This document shows, piece after piece, positions 1 to 11,493 of a stretch of 64,000 bases of DNA. The stretch's first letter is position 1. Each line of letters begins with the position of its first letter. Source of the stretch: Leptodactylus fallax (taxonomy: Eukaryota > Chordata > Amphibia > Anura > Leptodactylidae); NCBI GenBank assembly GCA_947044405.1, contig CAMRHE010000357.1, forward strand, positions 1,225,501-1,289,500, read 5' to 3'. A program made the position numbers and the translations under genes. The notes under the pieces were generated by a model. That model saw nothing but the letters and a program-made list of their open reading frames with translations. It was not told the DNA's origin and made no database searches.

Positions 1-472
1 TCAGTCTTCCCAGCCTGGTGCCTATTGCAGAATCAGTCTTCCCAGCCTGGTGCAGGTCTACAAATTTTGTTTCTGGTGTCCTTCCACAGCTCTTTGGTCT
101 TCACTATAGTGGAGTTTGGAGTGTGACTGTTTGAGGTTGTGGACAGGTGTCTTTTATACTGATAACAATGTCAAACAGGTGCCATTACTACAGGTAATGA
201 GTGGAGGATAGAGGAGCCTCTTAAAGAAGAAGTTACAGGTCTGTGAGAGCCAGAAATCTTGCTTGTTTGTATGTGACCAAATACTTATTTTCCACCATAA
301 TTTGCAAATAATTTCTTAAAAAATCAGACAATGTTATTTTCTAGATATGTTTTCTCATTTTGTCTCTCATAGTTGAGGTCTACCTATGATGTCAATTACA
401 GGCCTCTCTCATATTTTTAAGTGGGAGAACTTGCACAATTGGTGGCTGACTAAATACTTTTTTTCCCCACTG
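1..472 (-). mobile_element. Tc1/mariner-like transposon, end fragment
   Basis: This is the terminal part of a Tc1-type element of the same family and orientation as the copy at 34761-35918; the two align over almost the whole stretch. It ends in the terminal inverted repeat (TTTTTTTCCCCACTG) followed by a TA target site at 473-474. The N-terminal transposase coding region of the family, read on the minus strand, lies at the left edge but is incomplete. A block of about 33 bp containing CAGTCTTCCCAGCCTGGTGC is tandemly duplicated in the first 55 bases. The rest of the element is outside the window. Confidence 0.85.
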
Positions 473-474
473 TA

Positions 475-502
475 ATATATATATATATATATATATATAT
501 AT
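475..502. repeat. (AT)n microsatellite
   Basis: An uninterrupted AT dinucleotide run directly abuts the TA target site of the Tc1 end, followed by a short ATAG/GATA-rich tail to about 530. Confidence 0.9.
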
Positions 503-1160
503 CTACATAGATAGAAAGATAGATATATATGAATTTCTGTCATTTGTTCTTTAAGTACAGTCAAACTGTCAGACTGAACCAATTTGCACCGAATTTCAAC
601 TCTCTAGGACCTAGTATTCTCACAAAAGCCAATATAGCATCACTGACTTCCACATCAAGGGCCTTCCTCCATATCACTTCAGATGACCTGTATTAGCCAA
701 AAGGAGTTTGCTTCTCCTTCATTCTTAGCCTCACTCACATACAGACAATTTTACACCAGGTTTCCTTAAGAACCCAGCCTTTCTTGTTTTAGACCAGGTT
801 TCTATAACAATCTAGCCATTTTCGTTTTAATCTGGGTTTCCATAACAATTACTTCCTCTGAACAGACTGTCCCAATACTGGAGTTCAGCATTCTCATAAA
901 GTGAAACCCTTTCATATCAGTCATGCCTTCTAAAAGTAAACCCTAGACTTAAACGAAAGACTCCAGTGGCAAAGTGCACGGTTGCTGCCCAAAGAAATGT
1001 CGGCTTCATATCAGTATTAAAAAAAAAAGTTTTTAACCATATACACAAAGGAAATAGAGCCATGCAAAGCTGGGTAATTCTGGTAGTGTGAAACAACTGT
1101 AAATAATAATGACTAAGTTGTTGACTTAAGCTATATGCATATCACATCTGCCAAAACATT
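503..1160. other. RIMS1 downstream intron, unassigned
   Basis: Intronic sequence downstream of the 1749-1861 exon in transcript order. I see no coding frame with splice sites and no repeat with defined ends. A short poly-A lies near 1019-1028. Confidence 0.4.
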
Positions 1161-1340
1161 AAATGGGTTTTCCCATAACAAATATTTGTCACCTATCAAC
1201 AAGACATATGACAAATCTATAATCACTAGGGGTCCACCACTGGTATCTCCACTGATTGTGAGCATGGAGGTCCCCCAGTACCCAATGTGAATGTAGTAGT
1301 AGTGGATAGGTGATAAATGTTTGTTATAGGAAAATTGGTT
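1161..1340. mobile_element. Foldback MITE, about 170 bp
   Basis: The left arm (CCCATAACAAATATTTGTCA, then CCTATC) is the imperfect reverse complement of the right arm, which reads GATAGGTGATAAATGTTTGT. The centre carries a GGTCC-rich segment (GGGGTCCACCACTGG). Diverged half-copies appear near 37660-37870, 54440-54640 and 55530-55600, so this is a dispersed family. It has no coding capacity. Confidence 0.75.
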
Positions 1341-1748
1341 TAATCATAAACACTGGCAAAATTCTCCATATATATGTAACGGCTCTTATTAGCCAGATGT
1401 ATGCCAAAAGAGTAAAACCTGCTTACATTTGGCTGGTGTATGTTTTAATTTCTTTGTCCAAACTGTAGAACAGTGTTCAGTATACATTTTTAAGGTATCA
1501 GTGGCAATGGCTGACATATTAAAATGTACAGTAACACAGTTGCATACACCTGGGACATAGATTTGGCTAAATGTGATGTCCAACACATATGCCATCTTTT
1601 TATATATTAGCTGTTTTCATTTTTTTATTATACAATATTCACACATTCTACATAGCCAACCCTCAATAAAAATCCTTACAAAAATAAGTGATGTATAAAA
1701 ATCTATTTCTATCAAATCAGAACTATCCATGTGAAATTCTGTACCTAC

Positions 1749-1861
1749 CTTTGTAAATTGCTCTCTGTCAAGCTCTTGACTGGAACTAGAGCCAGCTGTC
1801 TGTTTATATCGCTGAACCTTTATTTTCATTTGTCTTGCACGCTCTTCCACTAACAAATTTG
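1749..1861 (-). CDS. RIMS1: RIMS1 internal exon (LVEERARQMK segment)
   Basis: A 113-nt exon of the RIM1 active-zone scaffold, in the linker between C2A and C2B. Two bases (CA) complete an alanine codon split from the 33640-33743 exon. Then come 37 codons containing LLVEERARQMKIKVQRYKQT and SSSSQELDREQF, which match the conserved RIM1/RIM2 block beginning ASLVVEER. The acceptor is a T-run followed by CAG; the donor is AAAG|GTAGGT. The segment is basic and then Ser/Gln-rich, with no membrane or catalytic feature. In known RIM1 the next residues (YNIHKDQYRSCDN block) come from a further exon, which lies beyond the left edge. The exon is constitutive-looking because its length is not a multiple of three and it shares a split codon with its neighbour. 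Confidence 0.93.
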
Positions 1862-3794
1862 CTGAAAAAATATGGGTGCAACTTATTTAATAAGAAGTAG
1901 TGACAGACAATATAAAGTATTAGACGTGATGTTTTTAGCATGATAAGGTTTTGACAAATGTTTGTTGCATTTCCTTAACATTCCCAGTCTAGCATTACGG
2001 TATTTATTTGTGTTTTTAAGATATCGGAATTACACAAGCAATTTAGTTTATTAAGCAATATAACCACTAGAAACCAGATTTACTCTCCCTATGCTGTGCT
2101 AATAAGGAAATTTAAAATGTAAAATGATTCTCAATCAAGTTATAATATCCTCAACTTCATTACTTATAACGCTATTAAGTTCACATTAGTCTTTCCACCA
2201 CAAAGTTTAGTGAAATTTCATACATACATATTACTTTAGTTAGGATGCATAAGAAAGAAACTGTGAAAACTGAGAGCATACAGGAGAGATATGTACTGTA
2301 ACATCAAAAAATTATAAAATACCAAATTTAGGATTTTATGTCATAACATCTTGACTTTCCTGTCTCTGTAGCTGGAAAGGCTTTGGATTTTTGGTTCTAA
2401 CCTCATCAATCAGAACTTTTCTATGCTGAAAGTACTCTTATTTAGTATCATTGGCTACTCACTACTGTAATGCTTCAATATGGATGATGGAATATGACCA
2501 CTTTTAAGATTCTACCAATATGTATTCAGCTGAACTGAGAATATTTTTTACACTTCTGTGCAATTATCAAAATGTGTAACCCAACAGTAATTACTCTTTG
2601 CAATGTAAAACTACTGTTATAGTATAGTTTTTAAAAGGTGGAAAAGGGCATTTTTTAACCACATTTTTTCCAAACTTCAGATCCATACTTATTTTGTACC
2701 ACATGACTCAGGCTCTCCAAATATTATGCAATATCATACCCAGTATGAGTCTTACAGGTATGTAAATAGAAACTGACTTTAGGTGCAAACAGAAGAGCAA
2801 CAGAAATACGGAAATAAAAGTGCTCGGTGAGTATTTTAGCATTATTACTATTTATCCAACCACAATTATAGACGAAGGAGAAAATGTTCTGAGAGGGCCT
2901 TTTCAGTGTACAAAAACTGTCTGTAACAAACTGAAGACTTTTTTAGCTACCTCATATCATGATTTCCTTGGTACACATGTCCAAGCAAGTTCACCTTTGT
3001 ACCTATTGATTTTTTTTTCTAATGCTTTCTCATGGGTTTCAGGGAAAGAGTAAAGGTTCTACGAACAGCCAATGGATCATAATGAAAAAGTCTGCAAAAC
3101 TGACATAGAACAATCCCAATTCAGTGAAACCACGCCAGAAGACCCCTCCTCTGAGAAGACCCCAGTCTTAAAGACCATTTTTTTTTCAGTGATCTACTTT
3201 CTCCCATTATACTCTATGGAAGCTAGATCAGCAGACAACCCCCTTATCCAAACTTATCCAAATTGTTCAGTGAGAAAGGACCAAGATTTAGAATGACACC
3301 ATGGGAACAAATAATTATGGGGCCATCTTAAACTTGGCAATGTGCAGGCCACCAGGGGAATAAGAAGGTTTGGGCCCTCTGTGGCTATCTGTGTGGAATT
3401 GAGTTACTTGTGTACAGTACCATGGCTGTTTTATTAGCCCTAATCTATACGTGGTTCTGTGTAAACTGTTCATGTGATACCTGGTTCTGGAAATATGCTG
3501 AAGCATAAAGTACATAATTTCAGACTCTTTCATAATTCTTTGGGGGTAAGAGGGCTGTACATACTTGCTGACTTCATAACCTGTAATCTGTATACTTTTT
3601 TTCTTTGAGAGGACCAAAGATGTTTTAACTGTAGTAAATTGTACTGCTAATATAAAACTCAATGTTTAGGTGGATTGCTGATATAAGGCTGTGAAATACA
3701 AAGCATGCTAAAGGATTATTGCCTGTTAGTGCCTCTAGCATGGTATAATAGGTTTATACCTATGGCAGAGTTGGGGACCTTTGTTGGGTGACTC

Positions 3795-3970
3795 ATTTTA
3801 TTTTTATTTTGCTTACTTGTATAGCGCCATCATATTCCACAGCCATTTACAGATATTGTCAGTCACTGTCCCATATATGGCTCACAATCTAAACTCCCTA
3901 TCAGTATGTTTTTGTAGGTAGGAGGAAACCTACGCAAACATGGGGAGAACATACAATCTCCTTGCTGATG
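3795..3970 (+). repeat. LINE/SINE 3'-tail-like retroposon, left part
   Basis: Contains the vertebrate interspersed-repeat block with ATAGCGCCATCATATTCCAC, CTCACAATCTAAACTCCCTA and CATGGGGAGAACATACAATC. Repeats of this type are LINE 3' ends or SINEs derived from them; I cannot fix the clade by eye. The block stops at the TA of a Tc1 insertion and resumes at 7532, where GGATCCAGGACTCCAGCGCT, the usual continuation of this repeat, is found. Confidence 0.7.
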
Positions 3971-4151
3971 TACAGTACAGACCAAAAGTTTGGACACACC
4001 TTCTCATTCCAAGAGTTTTCTGTATTTTCATGACTATAAAAATTGTAGATTCACACTGAAGGCATCAAAACTATGAATTAACACATGTGGAATTATATAC
4101 TTAACAAAAAAGTGTGAAACAACTGAAAATATGTCTTATATTCTAGGTTCT

Positions 4152-5183
4152 TCAAAGTCGCCACCTTTTGCTTTGATTACTGCTTTGCACACTCTTGGCA
4201 TTCTCTTGATGCAAGAGGTAGTCACCTGAAATGGTCTTCCAACAGTCTTGAAGGAATTCCCAGAGATTCTTAGCACTTGTTGGCCCTTTTGCCTTCACTC
4301 TGCGGTCCAGCTCACCCCAAACCATCTCGATTGGGTTCAGGTCTGGTGACTGTGGAGGCCAGGTCATCTGGCGTAGCACCCCATCACTCTCCTTCTTGGT
4401 CAAACAGCCCTTACACAGTCTGGAGGTGTGTTTGGGGTCATTGTCCTGTTGAAAAATAAATGATGGTCCAACTAAACGCAAACCGGATGGAATAGCATGC
4501 CGCTGCAAGATGCTGTGGTAACCATGCTGGTTCAGTATTCCTTCAATTTTGAATAAATCCCCAACAGTGTCACCAGCAAAGCACCCCCACACCATCACAC
4601 CTCCTCCTCCATGCTTCACGGTGGGAACCAGGCATGTAGAGTCCATTCGTTCACCTTTTCTGCGTTGCACAAAGACAAGGTGGTTGGAACCAAAGATCTC
4701 AAATTTGGACTCATCAGACCAAAGCACAGATTTTCACAGGTCTAATGTCCATATCTTGTGTTCTTTAGCCCAAACAAGTCTCTTCTGCTTGTTGCCTGTC
4801 CTTAGCAGTGGTTTCCTAGCAGCTATTTTACCATGAAGGCCTGCTGCACACAGTCTCCTCTTAACAGTTGTTGTAGAGATGTGTCTGCTGCTAGAACTCT
4901 GTGTGGCATTGACCTGGTCTCTAATCTGAGCTGCTGTCAACCTGCGATTTCTGAGGCTGGTGACTCGGATGAACTTATCCTCCACAGCAGAGGTGACTCT
5001 TGGTCTTCCTTTCCTGGGGCGGTCCTCATGTGAGCCAGTTTCTTTGTAGCGCTTGATGGTTTTGGCCACTGCACTTGGGGACACTTTCAAAGTTTTCCCA
5101 ATTTTTCGGACTGACTGATCTTCATTTCTTAAAGTAATGATGGCCACTTGTTTTTCTTTACTTAGCTGCTTTTTTCTTGCCAT
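4152..5183 (-). pseudogene. Tc1-family transposase with one in-frame stop
   Basis: Starts at ATG 5183 (MARKKQLSKEKQ). The N-terminal half is a bipartite paired-like DNA-binding region with helix-turn-helix segments (SVRKIGKTLKVSPSAVAKTI; LTAAQIRDQV) and a GRPR-type linker (RKGRPRVTS). Codon 150 is TGA at 4734-4736, after WTLDL; the frame then continues without shift as KSVLWSDESKFEIFG and on to 4152. Total span is about 343 codons, the usual Tc1 length. Catalytic residues seen: Asp in WSDESKFE, Asp in FQQDNDPKHTS and Glu in [15 protein letters not shown] count 38 residues between the second Asp and the Glu, against 34 in ordinary Tc1. That matches the described DD38E Intruder group. The TGA is in a position where related proteins usually have Trp, so a single TGG-to-TGA change would explain it. 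Probably inactive in this copy. Confidence 0.9.
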
Positions 5184-5429
5184 AATACAAATTCTAACAC
5201 TCCATTCAGTAGGACTATCAGCTGTGTATCCACCTGACTTCTGAACAACACAACTGATGGTCCCAACCCCATTTATAAGGCAAGAAATCCCATTTATTAA
5301 ACCTGACAGGGCACACCTGTGAAGTGAAAACCATTTCAGGTGACTAGCTCTTGAAGCTCATCAAGAGAATGCCAAGAGTGTGCAAAGCAGTAATCAAAGC
5401 AAAAGGTGGCTACTTTGAAGAACCTAGAA

Positions 5430-7353
5430 CAGGGGTAGGCAACCTTTTTTGTTCGGCGGGCCGATTCAATTAAAAAAATCAAAGTTGAGGTACCGGAGTG
5501 CCGGTCAATAATTGTAAGTCTGATGACCCCTGCACACGGTATTATGTCACATAGCGGCCCTGCACACGGATTATGTCCAAAGCGGCCCCTGCACACGGAT
5601 TATGTCCTATAATGGCCCCTGACATGGTATTATGCCCCATAGCGGCCCGCACATGGTATTATGCCCCATAGTGGCCCCGCACACGGTATTATGCCCCACA
5701 GCGGCCCACACACGGTATTATCCCCAAGCGGCCCCGCACACGGATTATCCTCTATAGTGGCCCCGCAAACAGTATTACCTCTATAGTGGCCCCTGCACAC
5801 AGTAATATCCTCTATAGTGGCCCCGCACACAGTATTACCCTATAGTGGCCCCTGCACACAGTATTATCCTGCTATTGCTATTATTTTAGCGTGTAACGGA
5901 TATAACTAGAGAGGCGGGCGGCGTATTTTACCTATAAAGATTAGGTATGGACAGGGACAGTGAAAAAATGTAAACTTTATTGGTGACTTTGTGCATGTGT
6001 TGTGTAAGTGTTTGGTGCGCACTTCTGGCGCTGTGACCTGGACGATAGTAAATGTCTGGGTCACAGCGCCAATAACTTCCTGGTTATGTGATTAGGCTCA
6101 GAGGGGTATTACATTATCCCTCTATATGACAATCAGAGAGCAGAAGTATAGTATGATCCCTGATAGGAGAGGGGATAACATAGACAGAAGTCTCTGCTAC
6201 CCCCCCCCCCCCCGGTCACATACAGCTTATGCACAGACAATGATGATTTACGATTGTCTCTGCAGCTCCTCCTCCCCCTCCTTCCTTAGCTCTAAGATGC
6301 TGCCTGAGGTAGGAGGGGGTGACACATTTAGAGCCCCATTTCTAAGGATCTGTTAGGGCCACAAAGATGCAACCGGATTCATTTTAAAGATGAGAATCTC
6401 ATCTTTAAAAAGATACCAAGATCTCCATGATTGACCTTACACATTCAGAGCGATTCACTGTTAAAACAATGTCGGGAATTGAGATCTGCATTGGGATTTC
6501 AATGCCGAACATCGTTTTCACCAGCGAATGGCTCAGGATGTGTAAGGACGATCATGGTGATCTTGGTATCATTTTAAAGAGAATATTCTCTCTTTAAAAT
6601 GAATCCAAGTGTTTCTTTATATCTTTCACTCAGGTACAGTAGTGAAGCCGGCAATTACCGGCTTCACCACTGTAAATAGACTGTGCAGAAGCCGAGTGAT
6701 GCCGCATCCATCTTCACCCGGCGCTTATGAAATTTTAAGGAAGCCGGATGGAAAAACGCTGCAGGTAACGTTTTTCCATCCGGCTGAGGCACAGATGCGG
6801 CGCCAGAAGTGATGCCTCTTGTGCCAGAACCGATCCCATAGAAAACTATGGGATCCGTCCTGGCATCAGTTTCCCTCTGGCTTGTGTCCACCACGCCGAG
6901 GGAAACAGATAGCTGCGCTGGACATATGTGAACGCACCCTTACTCACTTTTTCCACGCTCCACAGCTGCTGTGTGGGCGCTTCTCCCTGACGTCAGTGAC
7001 CGCTGATTGGGTCTCAGGGGTTACGTCACATTATTATGCGTAATGACGTCGACGTGACCCCTGAGGCCCTGTCAGCAGTCTCTTACGTCAGGCAGAAGCG
7101 CCCTAAGAGCGAAGAGCCGCTGCGGATCCAGGGAAGGTGAGTTAACATTGTTTTTTATGTTTCTTCACTTCTCCTGAGTCTCCGCTTATTATACTCGGGG
7201 GTCTGAAGAGACCCCACAGTATAATAAAAGAAGTTTCGTTTCGGCCGTGTTTGGTCCGATCAAAACTGCTGGGTGAGGACTCGGGTCGCCGTGCCAGGGA
7301 AATAAGACTCGCGTGCCACTCTCGGCACGCGTGCCAGGGGTTGCCGACCCCTG
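5430..7353. mobile_element. hAT-like non-autonomous element with 8-bp TSD
   Basis: Begins CAGGGGTAGGCAACC and ends GGTTGCCGACCCCTG, giving short imperfect inverted termini of the CAGGGGT hAT type. It is flanked by a perfect 8-bp duplication, ACCTAGAA, at 5422-5429 and 7354-7361. No transposase frame is present. It contains a 30-bp-unit minisatellite (about 5530-5870), a module at about 5870-6115 shared with the element at 15129-16733, a poly-C run at about 6200-6214, and a 3' part with an inverted TATAATAA/GGTCTGAAGAGACC stem like that of 22540-22570 and 36350-36400. It sits inside the right TIR of the Tc1 element, so it is the youngest layer here. Confidence 0.9.
5530..5870. repeat. Minisatellite, about 30-bp units
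   Basis: About 11 degenerate copies of a unit resembling CCCATAGCGGCCCCGCACAC plus GGTATTATG. The same unit is found at 21840-22510 and 36215-36335 inside other hAT-like elements. Confidence 0.85.
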
Positions 7354-7531
7354 ACCTAGAATATAAGACATATTTTCAGTTGTTTCACACTTTTTTGTTA
7401 AGTATATAATTCCACATGTGTTAATTCATAGTTTTGATGCCTTCAGTGTGAATCTACAATTTTTATAGTCATGAAAATACAGAAAACTCTTGGAATGAGA
7501 AGGTGTATCCAAACTTTTGGTCTGTACTGTA

Positions 7532-7582
7532 GTCTTTGGCTGGATTCGGATCCAGGACTCCAGCGCTGCTGCCCATGATATC
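7532..7582 (+). repeat. LINE/SINE 3'-tail-like retroposon, right part
   Basis: Continuation of the repeat at 3795-3970 beyond the Tc1 insertion, ending at about GCGCTGCTGCCCATGATA. Confidence 0.65.
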
Positions 7583-8144
7583 ATGGTCATGCTGATTTAT
7601 GATAACACACAGAGGGAGCTGATCAAGACTGTCTAACTGTAGAAAAATGTTATAAATGATGAGTTCTAAATCTTTGTTCTATGCCTAGCACATTATCAAG
7701 TCACAAAAGAAATGACTATTATGTAAATTAATAACAAATATAATTAGGTTATGTATTTATTTGTGGGTGCACCCAGTGCTTGCACCTGATGTCCTCCACT
7801 TTAATCAGTCTGATGCATTTGATGTGTATTGAATCTTAGACTCATCTTGATTTCTGTAAAACTGCCACCGGCTTCTCAGACTACTGTATGTACACTGTGT
7901 ATTGGTAATCTGAAACACACCTTCTGCTCTTTCATGGACCAGCTGACAGTAAGGAAGCAGTATCTCCTACTTAAAAAGAACACTACAGTGTTTTCTGAGA
8001 AGCTGATGGGAGTCGGGGAATAGGAGAAACCTACCAGAAGGATTAAAAATGGGGACACCGGGTATTTTACTTTTGAATTTATTTTAAAATATTTATTCTG
8101 AACCCGAGGGTTGCGTTAATTGGAGTTATTTGTCATGGAAATCA
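7583..8144. other. Intronic spacer, nothing recognised
   Basis: Moderately AT-rich. The short overlapping frames at 7829-8023 and 7876-8058 are on opposite strands of the same bases and look like chance. Confidence 0.4.
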
Positions 8145-8640
8145 TTAAAGGGAGTCAGTCAGCAGGAAAATTGGTATCGAACCAATAACAGTACCTTGTA
8201 GGGTGGCTTCTACACTATCCAAAGATACCTTTCTTATTCTGCATTGCAACTCCATTTTCATGAAAATCAGAATTATTCTTATGCAAATTGCCTGAAAAGG
8301 GCTACAGTGACATTTCTTATCCTGTTGGGACTTCACTCTCTGCTCTAGTTAATCACCTGTAAATTCCAGCCAGCTCCTCCCTAATTGCTTGAGTGACATC
8401 TTCCACTTTGCCACACTTGCAGTTGGGGGCAGTTATCTAGAGCAGACAGCGAAGATCTGACAGGAGAAGACACCCCTAAAGCACTTTTCAGCTAATTATC
8501 ATAACAATAAAATCCTTATTTTAATGGAAATTGAGCTGTAATGGAGAATAAGAAAGGCGTCTTTGGAAAGTGTAAAAGTCACCCTATCAGGTACTGTCAT
8601 TAGTGTGATATTGATTTTCCTGCTGACAGGCTCCCATTAA
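8145..8640. mobile_element. TTAA foldback MITE
   Basis: Bounded by TTAA at 8145-8148 and 8637-8640. The left end is TTAAAGGGAGTCAGTCAGCA and the right end is its imperfect complement (TGCTGACAGGCTCCCATTAA). The arms continue inward: TTTCTTATTCTGCATTGCAA on the left matches the GAGAATAAGAAAGG region on the right. Non-coding. The TTAA duplication suggests piggyBac-type mobilisation. Confidence 0.75.
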
Positions 8641-9261
8641 TAGTCTTAAAAAGCAACCGCTGAGGGAGGAAAGCTAAGAAACCAATAGCATGGCACAAAG
8701 TAATGAAGCGGCTCACACAACTGAGCCCTGTTAAGTTGTCAGTGACACAGGGAATCTTGTGGCTCAAGCACTATAGCGATTTACTAAGCCAGAATGTATA
8801 ACACATAAATCCACTGTGCTGGAATACCAGACAATTCTATATAAATTTGCCTATACCAGCAGAGAGCACAACATTTACCGGATAACATAAGAGACATAAC
8901 ATATTGAGATAAAAGAATTGGTAAAATATAACTTCTCAATATATTCTCCTGCAGTTGGGTCCACTGTCACATCAGTTTACATGCCAGCATTGTCACATTA
9001 TTAGATGTTGCCAATCACAGGGTGCTCCAGTGAAGTGTCAACCATAGTGGTGTCACCTCAGTGGCCCGTAAGTGACCAGCCTGCTCATAAACAATGTGTT
9101 TTCTCCAATGGATGTCAAGTCATCATGTAAAGCAGGTATGTAAACAGATATGTGTCAGCCCTGTACACCTTGTCAAGGGAAACAGTTAAGTATTGTAAAT
9201 ATTAACATTGTAAATTCACAGTATTATCATTAGGACCTGCCATAGACAGAGATTAACAGCA
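8641..9261. other. Intronic spacer, nothing recognised
   Basis: No open frame, tandem repeat or paired termini seen. Confidence 0.4.
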
Positions 9262-10390
9262 CAGTATGTGAACAAAAGTATTTGGACGCCTACACATTAC
9301 CTACAGGAGCTTTCATTCCATTCCATTGTAAATCCATACGCGGTAATATGGAATTGGTCCTCGATTTGCAGCTGAAACAACTTCCCCACTATTCTGGGAA
9401 GGCCTTCTACAAGATTTTGTAGTGTGTCTGTGAGAATTATTGCCCATTCATCCACAAGCGCATTTGTGAGGTCAGACACTGATGTTGGGCTTGACGACCG
9501 GGCTCACAATACCCTTTCTAGTTTATCCCACAAGTGTTTGATAGGTTTGATTTCAAGGCTCTATGTCAGCCAGTCAAATCTTCCACACCAAACTCTCCCA
9601 ACCATGCCTCTAATGGACCTTTTTTTTATATTGGGGAACAAAACTGGAAGCAAATAGTTGTCCAAAATATCTTGGTATGCAGAAGTATTTAAAATTCCAT
9701 TCAATACAACTAAGGGGCCTACGCCAACCTCTGGAAAACAACCCCCTAGCATTATCCCTTCTCCACCAAACTTTACAGTTGGCACAATGCAGTCAGGCAG
9801 ATAACATTTTCCTGGCATTCATTAATCCCACACTCCTCCATCAGACTGCCAGACAGACAAGCATGATATCACAAAACACAATGCCACTGCTTCGCAGTCC
9901 AGTGGCGCCATGTTTTACACACATACATTTGATGCATTGTGCATAGTGATATTGCATGCTGCTGCTCAGACATGGAAACTCAATCCTTGAAGAACCTGTT
10001 GCAGTTTTTGTGCTGATGTTACTGTCAGAGAAAGTTTGGAAATCTGTAGTTACTGAACAAGCAGAGAGTTTGTGACATTTATGCACTATGTGTCTGCACT
10101 AGTAGTGACCCCACTCCATAACTTTACCTGGTCTGCCACCTCGTGGCTAAGTTGCTGTGGTTCCTAAATAATTCCACTTTTCAATAATACCACTAATAGC
10201 TAATTGTGGAATATCTAGGAGGGAAGACGTTTCACAAACTGATCGTATTACTGTACCACTTTGGAATTCACTGACTTCTTTAGAACAAGCCATTCTTTCA
10301 CAAATATTTGTAAAGGCAGACTGCATGGCTAGATGCTGACTTTTCTACACATGTGGAGGGTCTGTCCTAATGCTTGTGTCAATATAATAT
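9262..10390 (-). mobile_element. Old Tc1-like transposon
   Basis: The left end, near 9262, reads CAGTATGTGAACAAAAGTAT and TTGGACGCCT. The right end (TCCTAATGCTTGTGTCAATA) is a decayed inverse. It holds a broken transposase read on the minus strand from ATG 10293 to about 9300. The length of about 1.1 kb and many stops mark it as much older than the copy at 3973. Confidence 0.8.
9300..10293 (-). pseudogene. Tc1 transposase remnant
   Basis: Minus-strand frames include an N-terminal part starting MACSKEVSEFQ, with an SRxRP-like PRGGRPGK linker, and a catalytic-core part at 9561-9818 with VPTVKFGGEGIMLGGCF and NTSAYQDILDNYLLP. Both are characteristic of Tc1 transposases. Frames are interrupted by stops and shifts, and I cannot see the final DPKH/NPIE motifs intact. 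Not functional. Confidence 0.8.
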
Positions 10391-10587
10391 AATATAATTT
10401 AATAATCATTTACAAGACTCACATGAGGAACCATTCTATTGCTGGTACCTGATATGAAAATAATGTCTCAGATGCTGCGGTCATATGTGGCCACGGCATT
10501 TGGGAGGTTAATTGTAAGTGAGCACAGTTGCCTCTGATCACAGACAATGCCTGTCGATCTTTGGTGTGCAATGTCAATCATTCAGTA

Positions 10588-10850
10588 AGGGCACATTCAC
10601 ACGACCGAGTTTCAGCTGTATTTACTGGCCTGCACCTTATGCCAGGAGAGAAACTCCTAGCATTATAGTTATCTATGATGCTAGGAGTCTCTGCTTCCCA
10701 GTGACATAATATCCTTTACTATAATCAGTAGAGGACAGTATGTTTGCTGGGAGGCAGGCACTCCTAGCAGCATAGATAACTATAGTGCTAGAAGTCCCTT
10801 TCCTGGCATAAGGTGCAGGTCGATAAATCCAGCCAACATGGCTGTGTTTT
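10588..10850. mobile_element. Foldback MITE
   Basis: Arms of about 105 bp. GGCCTGCACCTTATGCCAGG on the left pairs with CCTGGCATAAGGTGCAGGTC on the right, and ACTCCTAGCATTATAGTTAT pairs with ATAACTATAGTGCTAGAAGT. The loop is about 30 bp. No coding capacity and no transposase. Confidence 0.8.
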
Positions 10851-10950
10851 TTTCCGCAGCATTTTTCATTGCATTTTCCTAGAGATTTCCTCTGCGATCC
10901 TTCAGCCCCTAATATATATTATATAATTTTCACAATGTAGGGCTTCTGCC

Positions 10951-11174
10951 TAAGCCTGAAGCCCCATGTTGTAGAAACGCACCTTTTTTTTGTTGCAGAT
11001 CAAGCTGCGGTTTTTGAGCCAAAGCCAAGAGTGGTTACAAAAAGAATAGGAAATATATAGGATGCTCTTATACTTTTGCCTTCTGCTCAATCCACTCCAG
11101 ACTTTGGCTCAAAATAACTCAGCAAAATCTGCAACAAAAAAAGCTGCGTTTCCACAACGTGGGGCCTCAGGATA
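10951..11174. mobile_element. Foldback MITE (GCCCCATGTTG family)
   Basis: Left end CTGAAGCCCCATGTTGTAGA and right end CCACAACGTGGGGCCTCAGG are inverse, with TTTTTTTGTTGCAGATC and ATCTGCAACAAAAAAA further in. Related arms occur at 11494-11692, 18489-18620 and about 20440-20530, so the family is repeated in this intron. Confidence 0.75.
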
Positions 11175-11437
11175 AGGGTGGTTACACAATATACTTTTTT
11201 TTGTTTCTACTGTGTATGACATCACAACCAGATGTTATAGGTTACTCAGTTATTTGCAGCTTTGGATTTTTTTTTGTTTTTTTTAATGCAGCATGCTCTG
11301 GGCTTTTTTTCAGTAATTTTCCTACAGATTTCATTTTCGAAAAATAAATACCCTGAAGAACTGTGTGTGCACAAAAATGTCAAGACAAAAAAACACTCCA
11401 AAGAATGGTAAGCAATACATGTATCTTTTAATAGCTT

Positions 11438-11457
11438 TTTTTTTTTTTTTTTTTTTA
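11438..11457. repeat. Poly-T tract
   Basis: A run of about 20 T, with T-rich sequence also at 11260-11285. It produces spurious Lys/Phe-rich frames at 11246-11546 that should not be called genes. Confidence 0.85.
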
Positions 11458-11493
11458 TAAAGAAAACAAAAAAACAAAAACCCATAAAACGAC

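Larger units (their letters stand above)
3973..7529 (-). mobile_element. Tc1-like (DD38E, Intruder-like) transposon, split by a hAT
   Basis: The ends read CAGTACAGACCAAAAGTTTG on the left and the reverse complement on the right, with TA target duplications at 3971-3972 and 7530-7531. The terminal inverted repeats are about 240 bp. By eye they differ at only about two positions over that length, apart from a short indel at the inner edge. The element carries a nearly complete transposase frame on the minus strand (4152-5183). The right TIR is interrupted at 5430-7353 by a hAT-like element with an 8-bp target duplication. Removing that gives a transposon of about 1.6 kb, normal for the superfamily. 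The near-identity of the TIRs indicates recent insertion. Confidence 0.92.

Noticed and set aside
4734..4736. Frameshift between the two halves of the Intruder-like transposase
   Set aside because: The two open parts are in the same frame; the break is one TGA codon.
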